NCBI GenBank assembly: GCA_009602725.1 | Contig: WELB01000026.1 | Span: forward strand, 165,845 to 197,560 | Origin: Spirogloea muscicola | Lineage: Eukaryota; Streptophyta; Zygnematophyceae; Spirogloeales; Spirogloeaceae | Direction: 5' to 3' | Length of the DNA stretch: 31,716 bases | Part shown: in pieces, positions 1 through 9,411 of the stretch | How positions within the stretch are numbered: the first letter of the stretch is position 1 | Layout of the letters: the number at the start of each line of letters is the position of its first letter | Translations under genes and position numbers: made by a program | The notes under the pieces: generated by a model | Databases searched by the model: none | Told to the model about the DNA's origin: nothing | The model's input: only the letters and a program-made list of their open reading frames with translations

Positions 1-91
1 CCCCCACCCTCGGGGGCTAGCCGCCTCCACCCTCCCGGATGGATGCGGCCTCCTCTCCTTGCCCTACCTCATCGGCCCACCTCCCCTCCCG

Positions 92-2541
92 CTACTCCAG
101 CTCCACGAGAAAGTCCTCCTTGTCAACGAACACCTGCTCGCTCGCGCGCGCACAAGCTCTCAGGCCCAGTGCATAGCGGTGTTGCCACATTCACTCTTCT
201 GTCATCCGACAACAGGACACCCCGCACGAGATCCTTCTCATCTCCCTGCTGTGCGGTGGCCTCGTCACTCACCGTCTTCCAGCCATCTGGGTCCAGGCAA
301 GCCATGATCTTGGTGTTCAGGCCTTGCAGCGGGCCTGGCTCTCTTGTGATCTTGCCACCAGCCTCTCTCACGGCCTCTGCTGTTTTGTAGACGTCATTTG
401 TGCTGATCGCAATCTGCAGAGCGATTAGGGTGCTCTGCTGTCAGTTTCCCACTGCTAACACTTCTCGTTTTGGCGGCCTACCAATCCGATGCTGGGCTCC
501 ATGCCCAGCCCATCACAACAACCTTGCCTGGTAAGAACAAGGTGAGCACCTGGCCGTAAGCGTCTCCCTTCGTATAATCTTTCGTGTCATAATTATACGT
601 CAACTCGACCACTGTGTTCTGCTCCTCAGGCCCGTAGCCCATCATTGCAATGGTGTACTGCATGTTGACAATCATCAGAAGCTCCCACTTGTCATCTGCA
701 TGTTACTGTCAAAACCGTGAGCCAGACTGCTGCCACTTGTCAGCGTCATCCTCCTCCCTCTCTAGGTCACGCTGGCACGTACGCAGCGTACCTTGTTTTC
801 CGGATTATCACGCTTGCGTAGCAACTTCATCCCGTACGCCTGCCAAGGTAGAGGAGCTCGAGTGCAGTTAGTATCTTAGTACAGTAAGTCATGCATGTCT
901 CACAGAGCAGATATATGCTTCCCTGTGCCTGCGATGTCTGATAATAGCAGGCAGGTACCTCATCAAGTAGGCCTAGATAGACTGTCCTCTCCAAGGGGGG
1001 CTGATGAGCATGGGCAGCCCAACGGGTCTGGACTAGCTACTCGAAACGACGGCAACAAGCAGTCTCCAAATGACAGAGCGGCAAGACTACGTATGCACAA
1101 ACAAACCTTCTCATAGAATGCGATGGAGCGATCCAGGTCACCAACTCGCAGCATGACCTGGCAAAGAGGCTCTGGCGTTGACGGCCTCTGCAGGAGCTCA
1201 AACTTGTATCCATCTGCATCCTGCACAGCTCTTCAACAACTCAGTCATCCTGCCTGGCTACCAGCCTCTTCCCTCCTGTCCATCAGCCTCAATTCTCATC
1301 CCCCGTATACTTGCACTGCATTGGAGGACTGATTCTGGCTCGGTAAGTCTCACGCATCAGAACCGTTCGAAGGTCACGACCAGAGCTGGTAGGCCGATAA
1401 CAACCTCAACAAATGCTATCACAGTCTTTCCACCTTTCACGGGACCAGGCTCCCTGGCCACCTTTCCACCCTTGGCGCGCACAAGCTCAACTGTTTTGGC
1501 AACCTGTACAAAAACAACGTTAGTGCAATACTCAGCTGCCCAATTAGTCAAGCATTCACATCGAAGGTGCGTAGAAGGGGGCATCTTTCACAAGTCTGCT
1601 TATGAGCCAAGAGTCTGAGGACCACGAAGGTGCACACTTGTCATCATGTGGACCTGCTCCGTTGAGTACATTGACTGATGTTGCATGATCTCCTACGATC
1701 TTTCAGCCTTTGAGCATTGTACTTCTGCCAATGGATACAGTAACGTCCCATGTGTGCGGCTGATGTCTGCTGTGGCATCGCCAGCAAGGAACAAGAAGGA
1801 TTGCTGCTGAGATTTGTAGGTAGTGGACAGGCAGTACTCACATCCTCAACGGCAATGCCAAAATGGCCAAAGCCAGTGCCCAGGTCATACTTGTCCTTCT
1901 CATAGTCTGCTCGCAGATGAGGATCGAAGGTCAGCAAATGGACACACGGGCTATTGAGTACTCCGGCCTGCATCCTGCATTCAGTCATCTTCTGTTGCAA
2001 CTCTGCTGTGCAAGGATCAGATGATACTTACTATAAGTCAGCTCGACGGCAAAGTTCGTGGTCTCAGGACCGTAGCCGAGGAAAGCATTTGAATACTTCT
2101 CCTCGGGAATGTCGCGCTTGCGGAGCAACTTCATGCCCAGGCACTCCGTGTAGAACCTGGCCAAGTTGCCCGCAGCCGCGCAGCCTCAAGTTGCAGTGCT
2201 GCTCTCACCAGCCTTGTGTCATATCGTAAGGAGTAAGCTGTATGTATCTCTGCTGGTGCACGGGTGTGACAAGGAACCCGTCAAGCGCACTTGATGGTCC
2301 GGTCCAGATCACCAACACGGTACACCACATGCAGCATGCGCCGGTCGTCAGTCTTCGCAAAGTTGACAGCCTCAGACTCTGCGGCTGGAGCAGCTACAGC
2401 GCCTTCGCCAGCGGCTGCCTTCGACATGACGACGGCAGCAGCACCCTGCAGGAGGAGCGTCCGACCTGCCGGTTTCACACGGGGGAGCCATCCAGGCTCA
2501 GCTGACACTGTACGTGGTGCATTGCCTCGGGCAGGCATCAA
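92..2541 (-). CDS. GLX1: Glyoxalase I (lactoylglutathione lyase), two-domain plant type, 9 exons
   Basis: Isomerises the hemithioacetal of methylglyoxal and glutathione to S-lactoylglutathione, the first step of methylglyoxal detoxification. Exons on the minus strand (5' to 3'): 2541-2291, 2156-2032, 1906-1842, 1503-1405, 1220-1107, 839-792, 657-550, 413-273, 133-92. All join in phase with GT-AG borders and give 330 aa ending [11 protein letters not shown]. Two vicinal-oxygen-chelate repeats are visible. Domain 1 starts at [20 protein letters not shown] and keeps the usual metal ligands H (LHVVYRV), E (VELTYNY), H (GFGHFGIA) and E (IAFVEDADGYK). Domain 2 starts at [18 protein letters not shown] and carries Q, E, Q and D at those places, as in plant GLX1 proteins whose second site is degenerate. 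About 65 residues precede domain 1 and look like a plastid or mitochondrial presequence; an internal Met (MSKAAAGEG) could give a cytosolic form. The intron before exon 6 has a clear CTAAC branch site. Identification is very secure; the start codon is not. Confidence 0.95.
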
Positions 2542-2603
2542 GTTCCAGTTGCAGAAGAAGCAGTGAGCTGAAGGCTCAGGACGAGGGAGTTAGGACCACG
2601 CAC

Positions 2604-2805
2604 GCGGAGCCTGGGAGAAAAAGAGCAGGCCGTCGCGCGCAAAGCCGCAGCTGATGTGCAGCGGCGAGCCGACACGCTGGCAACGCAGCAGCTCGCGGAG
2701 CTGGGGTGGAGGGCGGGCGGCCGGGCCGGCGCGGCGGGCGGGCTGGAGGAGCAGCGGCGCTAGAGGGGGAGCGGCCGCCAGTCTTGCGGCGGGCAGCTTG
2801 GCCAT
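2604..2805 (-). other. Possible alternative first exon / transit peptide of GLX1
   Basis: An open minus-strand stretch begins MAKLPAARLAAAPPLAPLLL and is rich in Arg, Ala and Pro with almost no acidic residues, as in algal organelle presequences. It ends at a good algal donor (C|GTGCGT at 2603). This donor is phase 1 and fits the acceptor TCAG at 2502-2504 just inside the annotated first GLX1 exon, giving ...SQAP-PEPGW.... I infer that GLX1 may have a longer N-terminus using this exon. It could equally be a chance open frame in GC-rich 5' sequence. Confidence 0.35.
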
Positions 2806-2929
2806 AGGGGGGAGGGAGGCGGGGACGGCGGCGGCCCTGGGCGGGCTATGGGGATGGGACGGGGGGTGGAGGGTGGTGGATGGAAGAGAAGGGGGCCTTG
2901 TTCGACGCCTCAACTGGGGAGCCACTTGG

Positions 2930-3453
2930 GAGCAACAGCGCGGCCCCGTCTCTCGTCGTCGGGCCCGCCTCGCTCCGCATCACCACTTTCACAGTTCGTT
3001 CATTTCTCTGGGCTGGCCAACTACAGCCATCGCCGCTGTGAAAGGAAGACTGGAAGAGTCTTCCTTTCCCAGTGACACTGGCTTGATCTGGTCTCCCTCT
3101 CATTTTAAGCGAGAGAAGGCGCGCGGCGCGCAAGAAATGAAAAGGGAGGCCAAATCAAGCCAATACATTGTTCAGGTAAAGGGGAAAAGCTCATTCCAGT
3201 AGGAAGAAGTGCGCGCCCATAGAGAAGAGAGGCTGGCAAAGCCAGCCCAAAAAAGAATGGACAATGTCCAAAGCCAAAGAAAGAAGAAGAAGTGGCTCTC
3301 CCAATGGGGGCAAGGGCTGTGAGAAGCCAGCCCGAAAAGAATTGACAAGGTTCGAAGGGGCCAAACTACGAGCTAAGCAGCGACTGCGGGGCCTGAAGAG
3401 GCTATGGCAGAACGGGGGAGGATGGACCACTTAGTAGTTACGAGTGAGGAGCC
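2930..3453. repeat. Cluster of retroelement terminal fragments upstream of GLX1
   Basis: No host gene seen. Four repeat pieces lie side by side. 2990-3075 (plus) is a UTR piece with TTCTCTGGGCTGGC and a short GGAAGACT/AGTCTTCC inverted repeat; a minus-strand relative is at about 8390-8475. 3111-3176 is module R1, also at 7891, 8473, 12715, 19672 and 20033. 3205-3290 (minus) is the UTR hairpin piece, GGGCTGGCTTTGCCAGCC in minus sense, followed by TCTATGGGCGCGCAC. 3292-3453 (minus) is a complete 3' tail whose first codons read LLTRNY-stop; near-identical copies are at 8219-8376 and 13567-13711. Confidence 0.75.
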
Positions 3454-4336
3454 GGAAAGAAAGCGGAGCCGGAAAAAGGCCGACCTGCGCGGGCGCGCGC
3501 GTTTCCACTCGGCCTCCTCCCCGGGGGCCGCGGCGTGGCTCCAGGCCCTCCCCCTCAATGAAGCCCTCACCCTCCCGGTTGAGGCGTTCCGCAGTGCCGT
3601 CCACCGGCTCCTGGGCTTGCCGCCGCCATGCCTCCAGGGCGTGCAACAGTGTGAGTGTGGTGAGCGAGGGGCCGAGCAGGGGGAGCTGGCCGCTCATGTT
3701 CTGCGCTGTTCCCACGGCGGAGAGCGGACCGCGGCCCATGACCATCTCAGGGATGCGATGCATGGCATCCTCGTGGAGGCGGGCTTCTCGGTGGCAGCCG
3801 AGAATTCTGCCGTCATGCCGCTCCAGCAACGGGCCGACGGTCTCCACGCTCGTCGCGTGGACCTTATGGCCACCCCACCGGCAGGCGGGCCACGTCTTCT
3901 CCTGGACGTGGTGACCACCAACTCCTATGACCGCTCCCATCCAACCCAGTGTGCCACCAAAGCTGGGTATGCGGTAGCCTGCGCAGCTCGGGCCAAGGAG
4001 CTAAAATACGCAGATCACCCGCGGGAAGACATGTTCTTCCCGCTCGCCATCGATACGCACGGGGCGCTGGGCGCTCGGTGGCTCGAGCTGCTTGACCAGC
4101 TCTCTCGTCACGCCATTGCCCGCCGCTTCCATGGGGAGCCGGTGGACTCCCATGCAGCAGGGTCGCTAGCGCAGGTGTACCGCATGCGCTTGGCCGTCTC
4201 GCTGCAGAGGTCTATGGCCCGCGCGCTGCACCTGCGTGCAGGCAGAGCCCTCGCCGCTGCCTCTGGCTCTGGCCAGGGAACCCGCTTCCAGGAACCGAGT
4301 CTCTCTGACCTGAGGCTGCTTAGCAGGGGTTACTGA
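3454..4336 (+). pseudogene. 5'-truncated RLE-type retrotransposon ORF, family 3: CCHC finger, RLE nuclease and C-terminal tail
   Basis: This is the 3' end of a non-LTR retrotransposon polyprotein: the end of the linker, a CCHC-like finger and a restriction-like endonuclease. The frame is open for about 290 codons. It enters the element from the inverted tail at 3292-3453, so the apparent Met at 3404 is not native. The finger begins QCECGERG (about 3648) and continues AAHVLRC...GGERTAAH. The nuclease core is RRVDLMATPP (about 3847) followed by LLLDVVTTNSYD (about 3895), the D...(x12-14)...D-V-T spacing seen in PD-(D/E)xK nucleases of R2-type elements. The rest (WLELLDQLSRH; MRLAVSLQRSMARALHLRAG) runs to the SDLRLLSRGY-stop end. 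No reverse transcriptase remains, as expected for 5' truncation by incomplete reverse transcription. This is the best preserved RLE in the window, with no stop or frameshift. Confidence 0.85.
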
Positions 4337-4507
4337 GTGCTTCGTAGCTGCTTCGCTTCTTTTCTGTGCTTGTTGTTCTTCGTACTTCCCCTGGCCCCTT
4401 CTCGTCCTTTGTACATTCTTTTCTGGGCTCGCTTTTTCCAGCCCCTATCCTCAATGGGCGAGCCCTTCTCTCTGAAAAAATAAAAAGGAAAAAAAACAGA
4501 AAAAGGA
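4337..4507 (+). repeat. 3' UTR and A-rich end of the family 3 element
   Basis: Begins right after the TGA. It holds GTGCTTCGTAGCTGCTTCG, CCCCTGGCCCCTTCTC, ACATTCTTTTCTGGGCTCGC and TCAATGGGCGAGCCCTTC, then ends in an A-rich run (4477-4507). Close copies of the proximal half are at 13881-13945 (plus), 14352-14420 (minus), 19985-20080 (minus) and 8015-8140 (minus). The A-rich end supports retrotransposition. Confidence 0.75.
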
Positions 4508-4734
4508 CGGATTCCAGTTCGCCGGCTGGCTCCCACGTTGGCTGGGTGGACGTGGCACGCAGCGCCTGTGCAGGAACGCGAGCACCCCCTGCTGGCCTGC
4601 CGCCACGTGGCCTGCTAGGCCCGGGCGACATTCTCGTGTATTTCGGAACCAACGAAGGCCAATGTTGGACGAAGGGCGATGTTGGACGCCGGGCACTTGT
4701 GATAGAAAAGAAAAGATGGCCAATTGCGGAGCTG
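4508..4734. other. Unassigned stretch with a partial family 4 UTR motif
   Basis: No protein recognised. 4640-4672 (CGTGTATTTCGGAACCAACG...) resembles the motif CGTGTATTTGAAACAAACGA at 18316 and its reverse complement near 19440, so it is probably a fragment of the same 3' UTR. Otherwise nothing is visible. Confidence 0.4.
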
Positions 4735-5030
4735 CGTGCTTGGTGGTTTCGGCCTTTGGCGCCAAATGGCTGGACCTCCTTCACCGCCTTGCGCGGCGAG
4801 CAGCGGCCCGCCGCGACGGGCAGCAAGGCGAGCAGCCTGGCTTCCATGTCGCCGGGTCCCTCGCCCAAGTTTACCGGATGCGCCTGGCCGTCTCTTTGCA
4901 GCGGTCCCTAGCTTTTGCGGTCCACTTGCGCGCAGGCCGCGCTCTGGCGGCGGCCTCCGGCTTCCGTCAGGGCGACGTCTTTCCGCCTGCTAGCTACTCA
5001 GATTTGCATCTACTGACGAGAGGTTACTGA
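4735..5030 (+). pseudogene. Retrotransposon RLE C-terminal fragment (tail only)
   Basis: Encodes only the end of an RLE polyprotein: FGAKWLDLLHRLARRAAARR, VAGSLAQVYRMRLAVSLQRS, HLRAGRALAAASGFRQGDVF and YSDLHLLTRGY-stop. It matches the tail of the 3454-4336 copy, but SGFRQGDVFPPASYSDL shows it belongs to a different subfamily. It is 5'-truncated within the nuclease C-terminal region. The 122-codon open frame starting at 4662 includes unrelated upstream sequence. Confidence 0.8.
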
Positions 5031-5600
5031 GAGTTCGCTTACTGCTGTCTCAGTCCTTAGCACTCCGACTCCTTCAGACCTTGTCCATTCTTTTGGGCTG
5101 GCCTCTCCCAGCCACCAGTTAATCTGGCCGCGCTTGCTCTTTCGGCCTCCCACCTGCTAATTACTCGGACTTGATGCTGCTCACCTTGTCCATTCTTTTG
5201 GGCTGGCCTCTCCCAGCAACCAGTTAATCTGGCCGCGCTTGCTTTGCTCACTCGTGGGTACTGAGCTTCCCATTTTTCCATCTACGGTCGTGTAGTGTCT
5301 AGCTGGGTAATTTTTCTTTTCGGCAACTTTTGGCTCTTTGGCCCTTGTCCATTCGTTCTGGGCAGGCCTTTCCCAGTACCTACCCCCCAGCTGGGCGAGC
5401 AAGTTTCTTTTAGACCTTACTTCTTAGACCTTGTCCACTCCTTATCCTTGCGGCTGCTTATTAGGGTTACCAAGTGACCATTCTTCGTGGTACTTACTTA
5501 GTTGTGTGTTTCAACGCTTCCGGCCCCTTCGGACCTTGTCAACTGTTATCGGGCTGTGGCTTTTCACAGCCCTCTCCCCCTTTGCACAAGCTTACTCCTT
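5031..5600 (+). repeat. Head-to-tail array of short retroelement 3' tails
   Basis: At least four further tails follow in the same orientation. At 5083-5140: UTR with TTGTCCATTCTTTTGGGCTG, CCAGTTAATCTGGCCGCGC. At 5158-5235: end of a reading frame (SDLMLLT) joined directly to the same UTR, nearly identical to the first. At 5245-5262: ALLTRGY-stop. At 5340-5400: variant UTR with CAGCTGGGCGAGC. At 5448-5475: decayed RLLIRVTK. From 5480 to 5600 another UTR starts whose sister copy is at 6120-6245. The order suggests repeated insertion of very short copies into, or beside, existing 3' ends. Confidence 0.7.
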
Positions 5601-6825
5601 CAAGGCTGGCCTTTCAGACTGGCTGGCTTTCCACAGCTCTGGCCCTGTTTGAAAGAGCATCTTCTTTATCACAGCCCTTGCCTCCTCCGAAACTGCTTCT
5701 TCCTCGACAACAAGCTGCCCACTCCTTCCTCGTTTGGGCTCCCGGCATAGCACAGCATGGCCGCACAGCCGGACCAAAGAGGCTCCGGGCACGCTGAGGC
5801 AATCTTTGGCAAGCCAGGGTGCTCCGCCTGTTTGGGCCCCTTCAATGCAGTCCTGTAACTGCATGCCTCGCATACATGCTTGCCTACGCATAAATGCCTG
5901 CCTTGCTGCTTGCAACCTACCTAGCCCGCCCAGGCTGGTGTCAATAGTGCTTCTTCTTCCGACACGAATGTGACAGTGGCATGCTTGAGGAAGTGTCCTA
6001 TCAAAGTCATGCTGCAACATCCGGCTTCTATGAACCTGTGCACATATGCCGAAGTCAAGCGCAAATCTTCACCATGTTGGCACATCTGCATGTCCTTGTT
6101 AAGTGTCCCTTAAGATAACATCATTTGTGGTACTTGCATAGCTATGTGTTTTAGCACTTTCCGACCCCTTCGGACATTGTCCATTCTTTCCGGGCTAGGT
6201 GTTCCCAGCCCTCGCCCCCTTTTGGAAGAGCTTACTTCTACAGGCGGAGAGGCACGTAAGAAGTCGGCTCAATCAAAGAGAATCTGGAAAGACTGCTCTT
6301 TGCGGGCTTTCCAACCACTGTTTCCTCACAGTATCGGGCCTGTATCTCTAGGCCCTTTCTCACTAGGGGTCTTGTTGCGCCATTGACCAAGGCAGCTAGG
6401 AGCCTTGGGAATGGACATCCGCCGTGGTCTGCAACTGTAAACTTGCTGCGTGGGCTGGATGCAGTTGTGGGGCTGATTGGTTGACAGTAGCATATAATGA
6501 CGGTACACAGTTGACTCACTCAAGGTGATAACATTAAGAATGCCGAGTGGAGACCTCTGTGGCCTTCTACTGCCAGTCCATAAGGTCCAGCACGTAGAAC
6601 CTGCAGTAACTCCAATCTCAAAAAGTCACGCTCGTTGAAGACCATAGCAGCTAGTATATAGCACATTTCTTGTTCCACTCCAGTCCTCATGAGCTCGTGG
6701 CTCTGGCATGCAGAGACAGAGCCACCAGAGCGATGATGTAGATGCAGGTGATAGCCTTCTGCTCATTACTTATTGTGACACTTGATAACGAGCTGTATAC
6801 CTGGCAGGAGCTGCAAATGTGGAGG
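5601..6825. other. AT-richer intergenic region with one more UTR copy
   Basis: No gene recognised. 6120-6245 is a second copy of the UTR at 5480-5600 (GTGTTTTAGCACTTTCCG, CCTTCGGACATTGTCCATTC, GGAAGAGCTTACTTCT). The region next to 6826 probably holds the 3' UTR of the ROMO1-like gene. A 142-codon minus-strand frame at 5592-6020 has no recognisable feature. Confidence 0.45.
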
Positions 6826-7618
6826 TCAGTGTGACTTGCCACAGTGGATGAGGCTCCCCGCTCCAAGGAAAAGGCCAAAAACTGCTGCACTTCCAAGTGT
6901 TGTCTGCCCCACGTACCTCACCTTCATTATGCCTGGCACCTGGTTGCAAATAGCAGGCTAAACCTCAGCAGCAATCCGCCATGACGTGATGCAGGCTATC
7001 CTGTCTCTGATTCAGCTTGCTCGGGTGTAACAATTCCTGACTGAAGTGATGCTACATCCTACACAAGCTACACCAGGTCTGATCATCTCCAACGTTCATC
7101 TGGAGCAATCCCCTTTCCTACAGTAGGACCATCGCTGCTCTATGGCGCAGACTGGTGGTCTCAAGTGGACTCCATGCCCATCCTTGCCATGTGGATTTGC
7201 TGTACGTGCAGCGCCGACCAGTCCAAGTAGTTGGGCACTCTCAGCAATCAAGCACGTTCACGGCAATGGCACTCCTCGAGGAGAGGAGAAGGGGCCAGCA
7301 AGTATGAAGCTGTGGGAGAAGCATGAGCAGACGTACTCTGTAGCGGAAGGCTTCATACGTTCCGTACACGGCACCTGAAAGCGCCGCTGACAGCTAGTTT
7401 AAATGCAAGCCTGCTCAGCCTTGTAAGCGCGCAAAATCTTGGTTCCTGCACCGATTGGTGGTACTTAAGGAGGGCGACGAGCCGCTGGGAGGCAGCAGCT
7501 CAGCGGTGGCCAGCAGCATGCGGATGGCAGCATACAGCCGTTGGCGCTGACCGATAGCACCCCCGACCGCGCTGCCGATGGTAACTCCGGCAATGACGCG
7601 GTTCGTGCACCGGTCCAT
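6826..7618 (-). CDS. ROMO1: ROMO1/MGR2-family mitochondrial inner-membrane protein, 3 exons, 72 aa
   Basis: Exons 7618-7552, 7374-7337 and 6939-6826 join in phase with GT-AG borders (phase 1, then phase 0). They give MDRCTNRVIAGVTIGSAVGG, then AIGAVYGTYEAFRYR, then VPGIMKVRYVGQTTLGSAAV and FGLFLGAGSLIHCGKSH-TGA. Length (72 aa), the Cys near the N-terminus, two glycine-rich membrane segments (GVTIGSAVGGAIGA and GSAAVFGLFLGAGSLI) separated by a basic loop, and the C-terminal HCGKS match plant ROMO1-like proteins, related to yeast Mgr2. That family sits in the mitochondrial inner membrane; Mgr2 couples to the TIM23 translocase, and animal ROMO1 affects reactive-oxygen signalling and cristae. Which role applies in algae is not visible here. 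The exons are too short to stand out as open frames. The gene sits between two blocks of retroelement debris. Confidence 0.93.
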
Positions 7619-7842
7619 GCCCCTTGTCAGCCCAGCACGGCCGGAGTGGCGAGCTTCCGCCGGGCAGGATGCGCCTCTCCCGCTTACGCTGTCGGGCGCC
7701 GGGGTTTTGGGGGCCTAGCGGGGGCTAGCGGGAGCCAAGCGGGGGATGCGGCGGACGCCCTGGGTTTACGCAAGCTCTGCCGAGAACAAATCTCATCCAC
7801 AACGAGAGAGACGCTTCCACGAGAGGGCGGTGGCTGGTAGAA
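7619..7842. other. Upstream region of the ROMO1-like gene
   Basis: GC-rich sequence between the ROMO1-like start codon and the first retroelement piece. It probably holds the promoter and 5' UTR; no TATA box or other site is clear. It contains a GGGGGCCTAGCGGGGGCTAG short repeat (about 7708-7728). Confidence 0.35.
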
Positions 7843-8218
7843 GAAGAAGTGCGCGCCCTTAGAGAAGAGGGGCTGGCAAAGCCAGCCCAAAGAGAGAAAG
7901 GCGCGCGGGGCGCATGAAATGAAAAGGGAGGCCAATTCAAGCCAATACACAGTTCAAGCAGAGGCGAAAAAAGAATGGACAATGTCCAAAGCCAAAGAAA
8001 GAAAGAGGAGCCGGGAAAGAGAACAACAAGCACTAAAAAGAAACGAAGCAGCTACGAAAGCAAGCGCGGCCAGATTAACTGGTGGCTGGGAGAGGCCAGC
8101 CCAAAAGAATGGACAAGGTCTGAAGGAGTGCTTCGAAGCACTCAGTAACCCCTGCTAAGCAGCCTCAGGTCAGAGAGACTGGGTTCCTGGAAGCGGGTCC
8201 CCTGGCCAGAGCCAGAGG
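7843..8218 (-). repeat. Composite minus-strand retroelement 3' ends and R1 module
   Basis: Read on the minus strand from 8218: GCCAGGGGACCCGCTTCCAG and RLLSRGY-stop (8165-8141), the family 3 type tail, then a second UTR with TTGTCCATTCTTTTGGGCTG and CCAGTTAATCTGGCCGCGC (8120-8068). Next come the TGCTTGTTGTTC piece joined at CTTTC to CGGCTCCTCTTTC (about 8020), TTTGGACATTGTCCATTC, module R1 (7966-7891), and the hairpin GGGCTGGCTTTGCCAGCCC with GGGCGCGCACTTC (7890-7848). It is a mosaic of at least three subfamilies. Confidence 0.7.
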
Positions 8219-8689
8219 CTCCCCCAATGGGGGCAAGGGCTGTCAGAAGCCAGCCCGAAAAGTATTGACAAGGTTCGAAAGGGCCAAACTACGAGCTAAG
8301 CAGCGACTACGGGGCCTGAAGAGGCTATGGCAGAACGGGGGAGGATGGACCACTCAGTAGTTACGAGTGAGGAGCTGGTAGAGGCCAGCCCAGATGAAAG
8401 AATGACAAAAAGGACTCTTCCAGAAGTGGGCGATGGCAGTGATGGACCAGCCCAGAGAAGAATGCGAATCCAGAGAATGCGCGCGGTTGCGCATGAAATG
8501 AAAGCGAGCCCAAATCAAGCCAATATACTGTCCGGAATATAAGCTCATCCCAAGGGGCCAGCCCGGAAAGGAGGATTAGAAAGAAGGTCGCTTTCGGCTA
8601 TTCGCGGCTGCTGATGTAATAAGGGGCGGCTGTGTGAAACAAGAAAGCAAGCTCTTTCCCGAATAAATAAGCTCTTGCGGAGGGGGCGA
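8219..8689 (-). repeat. Copy of the LLTRNY tail plus further UTR and R1 fragments
   Basis: 8219-8376 (minus) repeats 3292-3453 almost exactly, including LLTRNY-stop at the coding end. 8377-8475 is a UTR piece related to 2990-3075. 8473-8536 is an R1 module. 8537-8580 has another GGCTGGCCCC-type piece. 8581-8689 is unassigned, AT-richer sequence up to the inverted duplication. Confidence 0.65.
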
Positions 8690-9411
8690 GGGCAGCCTGC
8701 CTCTGCGCGCTCCCCCTGTACGATGCCCTCAGGATGCCGGATGAACTCTTTTGTACGGCCACCCATCGCCTGTTGGGTCTCCCCCCGCCCTGTCTGCTTG
8801 GCGTGCTGCAGTGTGAGTGAGTGTGGGGAGCGGTCGACGGACCCGGCGGAGCTGGCGGCGCATATCCTTGGAGGCGAACGTACAGCTGCTCACGACCTCC
8901 TCCAAGACGCAATGTTCGGCATCTTCCAGGAGGCTCGATACACGGTTGCGATGGAGAATACGTCTGTCATGCCAATCCTCCAGAGGGCCGACGGACCCTC
9001 ACGCGCCGCGTCGACCTGGTGGCGCCCACGCCGGGCGGCGGTGTGCGCATCATTGCTGATGTGGTCACCACTGATGTGGTCGACCGCTCCAACCCGGGGC
9101 TCTCTGCCTCGCGGGCTGGCCACGCTGCGGCGAAGGCCGCTCGAGCTCGCAGCAAGGCGGCCAAACACGCCGACCACCCGGCTGCAGATGAGTTCGTACC
9201 CCTGGCTGTGGACGTGCACGGGGCTCTCGGGTCCCCGTGGCTCGACCTGCTGGCCAGGCTTGCGCGGCGCGCTGTGTCCCGCAGGCGCGGTGAGCCGGCT
9301 GACTTCAACGCCGCTGGCTAGTGGGCTCAGGTATATTGCATGCGATTGTCAGTCTCCCTTCAGCGGTCCATGGCCCACGCCTTGCATCTGCGTGCTGGCC
9401 GTGCTCTCGCT
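8690..9411 (+). pseudogene. Family 1 RLE fragment (plus arm of an inverted duplication)
   Basis: Plus-strand copy of the 3' third of the family 1 element: TSVMPILQRADG, a nuclease core reading VDLVAPTPGGG and ADVVTTDVVDRSNPG, then WLDLLARLARRAVSRR. The frame is broken by small deletions in the finger region (about 8815-8880) and ends at an in-frame TAG (9319-9321), where family 3 has the Ser of AAGSLAQV. It stops at 9411 inside the RAGRALA codons, 46 bp from its mirror image. Not functional. Confidence 0.8.

Noticed and set aside
2654-3202. 182-codon plus-strand frame
   Set aside because: It lies antisense to the GLX1 5' region and runs into repeat fragments; no domain is visible.
5083-5245. 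Regularly spaced GGGCTGGC repeats as a CRISPR-like array
   Set aside because: Repeats are irregular in length and spacing, include coding ends, occur on both strands, and the context is eukaryotic.
5592-6020. 142-codon minus-strand frame
   Set aside because: No recognisable domain, no splice-linked continuation, and one end lies in a retroelement UTR.
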